A DNA stretch of 7,079 nucleotides, from NCBI GenBank assembly GCA_030632405.1, contig DAOVUU010000122.1, forward strand, positions 1 to 7,079, given 5' to 3'. Under the pieces are notes generated by a model. It made no database searches. It was not told where the DNA came from and saw nothing but the letters and a program-made list of their open reading frames with translations. Position numbers and translations under genes: made by a program. The DNA is from Desulfobulbaceae bacterium (lineage in GTDB: Bacteria; Desulfobacterota; Desulfobulbia; Desulfobulbales; Desulfocapsaceae). Of the stretch, positions 5,866-7,079 are shown piece by piece. Numbering within the stretch: position 1 is the first letter of the stretch; every line of letters starts with the position of its first letter.

Positions 5866-6426
5866 ATAATATTGATTATTGAGTATAGATCATACATTAT
5901 GTTTATCTCGCTTCTTCAGCAAGTTGTTTTGCTAATTTTTCTCTATCAACAATTATAACCAAGAAAAACATACCACAGTGTGGCATTTTTGATTTGCATG
6001 ATTACGGTTTGCTCACATGGTAGCCCTTATTTTATATTTCTGGCAAGTGGCTATCTCATGAGACTCTGTTGCTAATAGTCAGTAATAGATTGACATTAGC
6101 TCAAAAATTAACATCTACAAATTTATTCGTATACAAGGAGAAATAGCAATAAAGTACGATCATTTTTATTATCCGTTATAGTTGTGTTTTTTTGGTTTCA
6201 AATGTTTCTGTATACACAGTTGGAGGAGCATGATCAAATATTACACTGGGAAGCGACACTTCATACCCTAATTTCATAGTTATTCTGGAGGTTGTTCTGT
6301 CTTTATAGATGAACGGCATATCATGGATATCGTATATTATATGGGGAATTCACCCAAATTATAACTAAGAGACAATGCTTATGATACTGATTAGTCATTT
6401 TCAGAAAAAACATAGTGTGGCACGAA
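5866..6426. other. About 560 bp of AT-rich noncoding DNA between divergent genes
   Basis: No gene of credible length or recognisable product was found on either strand. The region holds a TTGACA hexamer at 6090-6095 without a good -10 partner, and a palindrome CCACAGTGTGG (5974-5984) flanked by A5 and T5 runs. It also holds a partial second copy of that site, AGAAAAAACATAGTGTGGCA, at 6403-6422. A 13-codon frame at 6230-6271 sits behind GGAGGAG but is too short to call. A long 5' regulatory region for the PilZ-like gene or a decayed gene are both possible. Confidence 0.6.
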
Positions 6427-6768
6427 ATGTTTGAGAAAAGAAAAAGTAAACGTCGAGCAGTCGAAAAAAATATCGCGCTTGCTACCGATGTAGTTTGTCA
6501 GGTTGTTGACGTTAATCAAAGTGGCATTTCTTTCAGATGTTGTAATGGTAATGATTTTCCGGACGAATTATCAATAGATATTTATGATACTGCAGGTCTG
6601 AGCATGGAACAGTTGCAAGTGCAAAAAGTCTGGAAGAAAAGATTGAACGGCTCAAGCAGTCCGGCACCATTTGTTATTGCATTTGGGTGGGAGTTTAAGA
6701 ACTTATCTGTTTCCCAAGAGGCTCATCTCAAATTTTATCTACAACAACTCGAAGAAGTCCAGAAATAG
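6427..6768 (+). CDS. Small PilZ-like domain protein (degenerate motif)
   Basis: This 113-aa protein has no signal or membrane segment. It opens with a basic MFEKRKSKRRAVEK stretch containing an RxxxR pattern (R5 to R9). It continues with VVDVNQSGISFRC (26-38), which sits where PilZ domains carry (D/N)xSxxG. The last part, FVIAFGWEFKNLSVSQEAHLKFYLQQL (82-108), matches the final strand and C-terminal helix of PilZ proteins. PilZ domains bind cyclic di-GMP and alter motility or surface polysaccharide output. Here the motif serine is replaced by N30 (DVNQSG), so binding may be weakened or lost. An in-frame GTG at 6415 is an alternative start; neither start has a clear ribosome binding site. The gene is alone in its orientation. 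Confidence 0.65.
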   Translation: MFEKRKSKRRAVEKNIALATDVVCQVVDVNQSGISFRCCNGNDFPDELSIDIYDTAGLSMEQLQVQKVWKKRLNGSSSPAPFVIAFGWEFKNLSVSQEAHLKFYLQQLEEVQK

Positions 6769-6931
6769 CAATTGGTCTTGCTTTAATCGAATAGACTTTC
6801 AACCAGGCTTCGTTCTTCGTCTCACCACCTTTATTAATATCTACCCAGAGTACAAGATTCGACACCATAAAGATCTACCAGTTGGATTGCAATCCCTCAA
6901 GCTCCCAATGGTATGAACACCTTGTATATCA

Positions 6932-7079
6932 TTATTTGTCGAGCAATTCTCGGAGGTCAGAAAATTTTACACGAGAGGTTAAATCAACACTCAAAGGTGT
7001 AACAGATACAACCTTATCAATTGCAAAAGCATATATATCTGATTCAGGATCAAGATCTGTTTCATTAACGTTAATGACT
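6932..7079 (-). CDS. surE: 5'/3'-nucleotidase SurE, C-terminal part (cut by window edge)
   Basis: The last 48 codons of a minus-strand gene are present, with a TAA stop at 6932-6934; the rest lies beyond the window. The peptide contains ETDLDPESDIYAFAIDKVVS followed directly by VTPLSVDLTSR. The SVTPL..DLT block near the C-terminus, preceded by an acidic D-x-D and an A-x-x-x-x-V-V spacer, is the characteristic ending of SurE. SurE is a metal-dependent phosphatase acting on nucleoside monophosphates, often found near pcm and nlpD in proteobacteria. The catalytic N-terminal Asp-Asp motif cannot be checked here. The gene converges on the PilZ-like gene with a 163-bp gap. Confidence 0.85.
   Translation of the reverse strand, partial: VINVNETDLDPESDIYAFAIDKVVSVTPLSVDLTSRVKFSDLRELLDK

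Noticed and set aside
6230..6271. 13-codon frame after GGAGGAG in the long gap
   Set aside because: It is too short, the spacing to the ATG is only a few nt, and nothing about the peptide is recognisable.
1..7079. A defence island, toxin-antitoxin pair or CRISPR array
   Set aside because: No regular repeat-spacer pattern, nuclease, toxin-like pair or phage gene could be seen on either strand.

Overview
The window is a piece of a bacterial chromosome with moderate GC genes and AT-rich gaps. It most likely comes from an anaerobic or microaerophilic Desulfobacterota-type bacterium. That placement is inferred from three things: a 'TGATGGCGTCGTAAAAAG'-type intergenic palindrome of the kind I associate with this group, a rubredoxin-less rubrerythrin-like protein, and an orphan TAXI-type periplasmic binding protein. 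No rRNA, tRNA, CRISPR array, phage gene or intact transposase was found.

Layout, left to right. Positions 1-1476 hold a two-gene operon on the + strand, starting at a good extended -10 promoter. It encodes a VWA (von Willebrand A-type) protein with an intact MIDAS pattern, then a membrane-anchored J-protein whose C-terminal domain resembles mitochondrial PAM18/TIM14. Positions 1503-2849 hold two minus-strand genes, a GNAT acetyltransferase and an NnrU-family membrane protein. They are separated by a 156-bp MITE-like palindromic repeat with a possible 5-bp target duplication. A divergent promoter region (2850-3069) leads into an exported TAXI-family solute-binding protein on the + strand. That gene converges on an exported DUF3179 protein, with a strong hairpin across the junction. 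Between DUF3179 and the next gene lies an orphan end of an IS21-like element (two 22-bp motifs repeating every 24 bp). The rubrerythrin-like diiron protein follows on the minus strand, with a near-perfect Shine-Dalgarno sequence. After about 560 bp of AT-rich noncoding DNA comes a small degenerate PilZ-like protein on the + strand. The right edge of the window cuts into the 3' end of surE on the minus strand.

Most genes look like single-gene units with unrelated housekeeping or accessory roles. The only convincing functional pairing is the VWA/J-protein operon. I see no defence system or other multi-gene novelty. The best leads are the VWA/PAM18-like pair, the nested palindromic element and the IS21-like relic.
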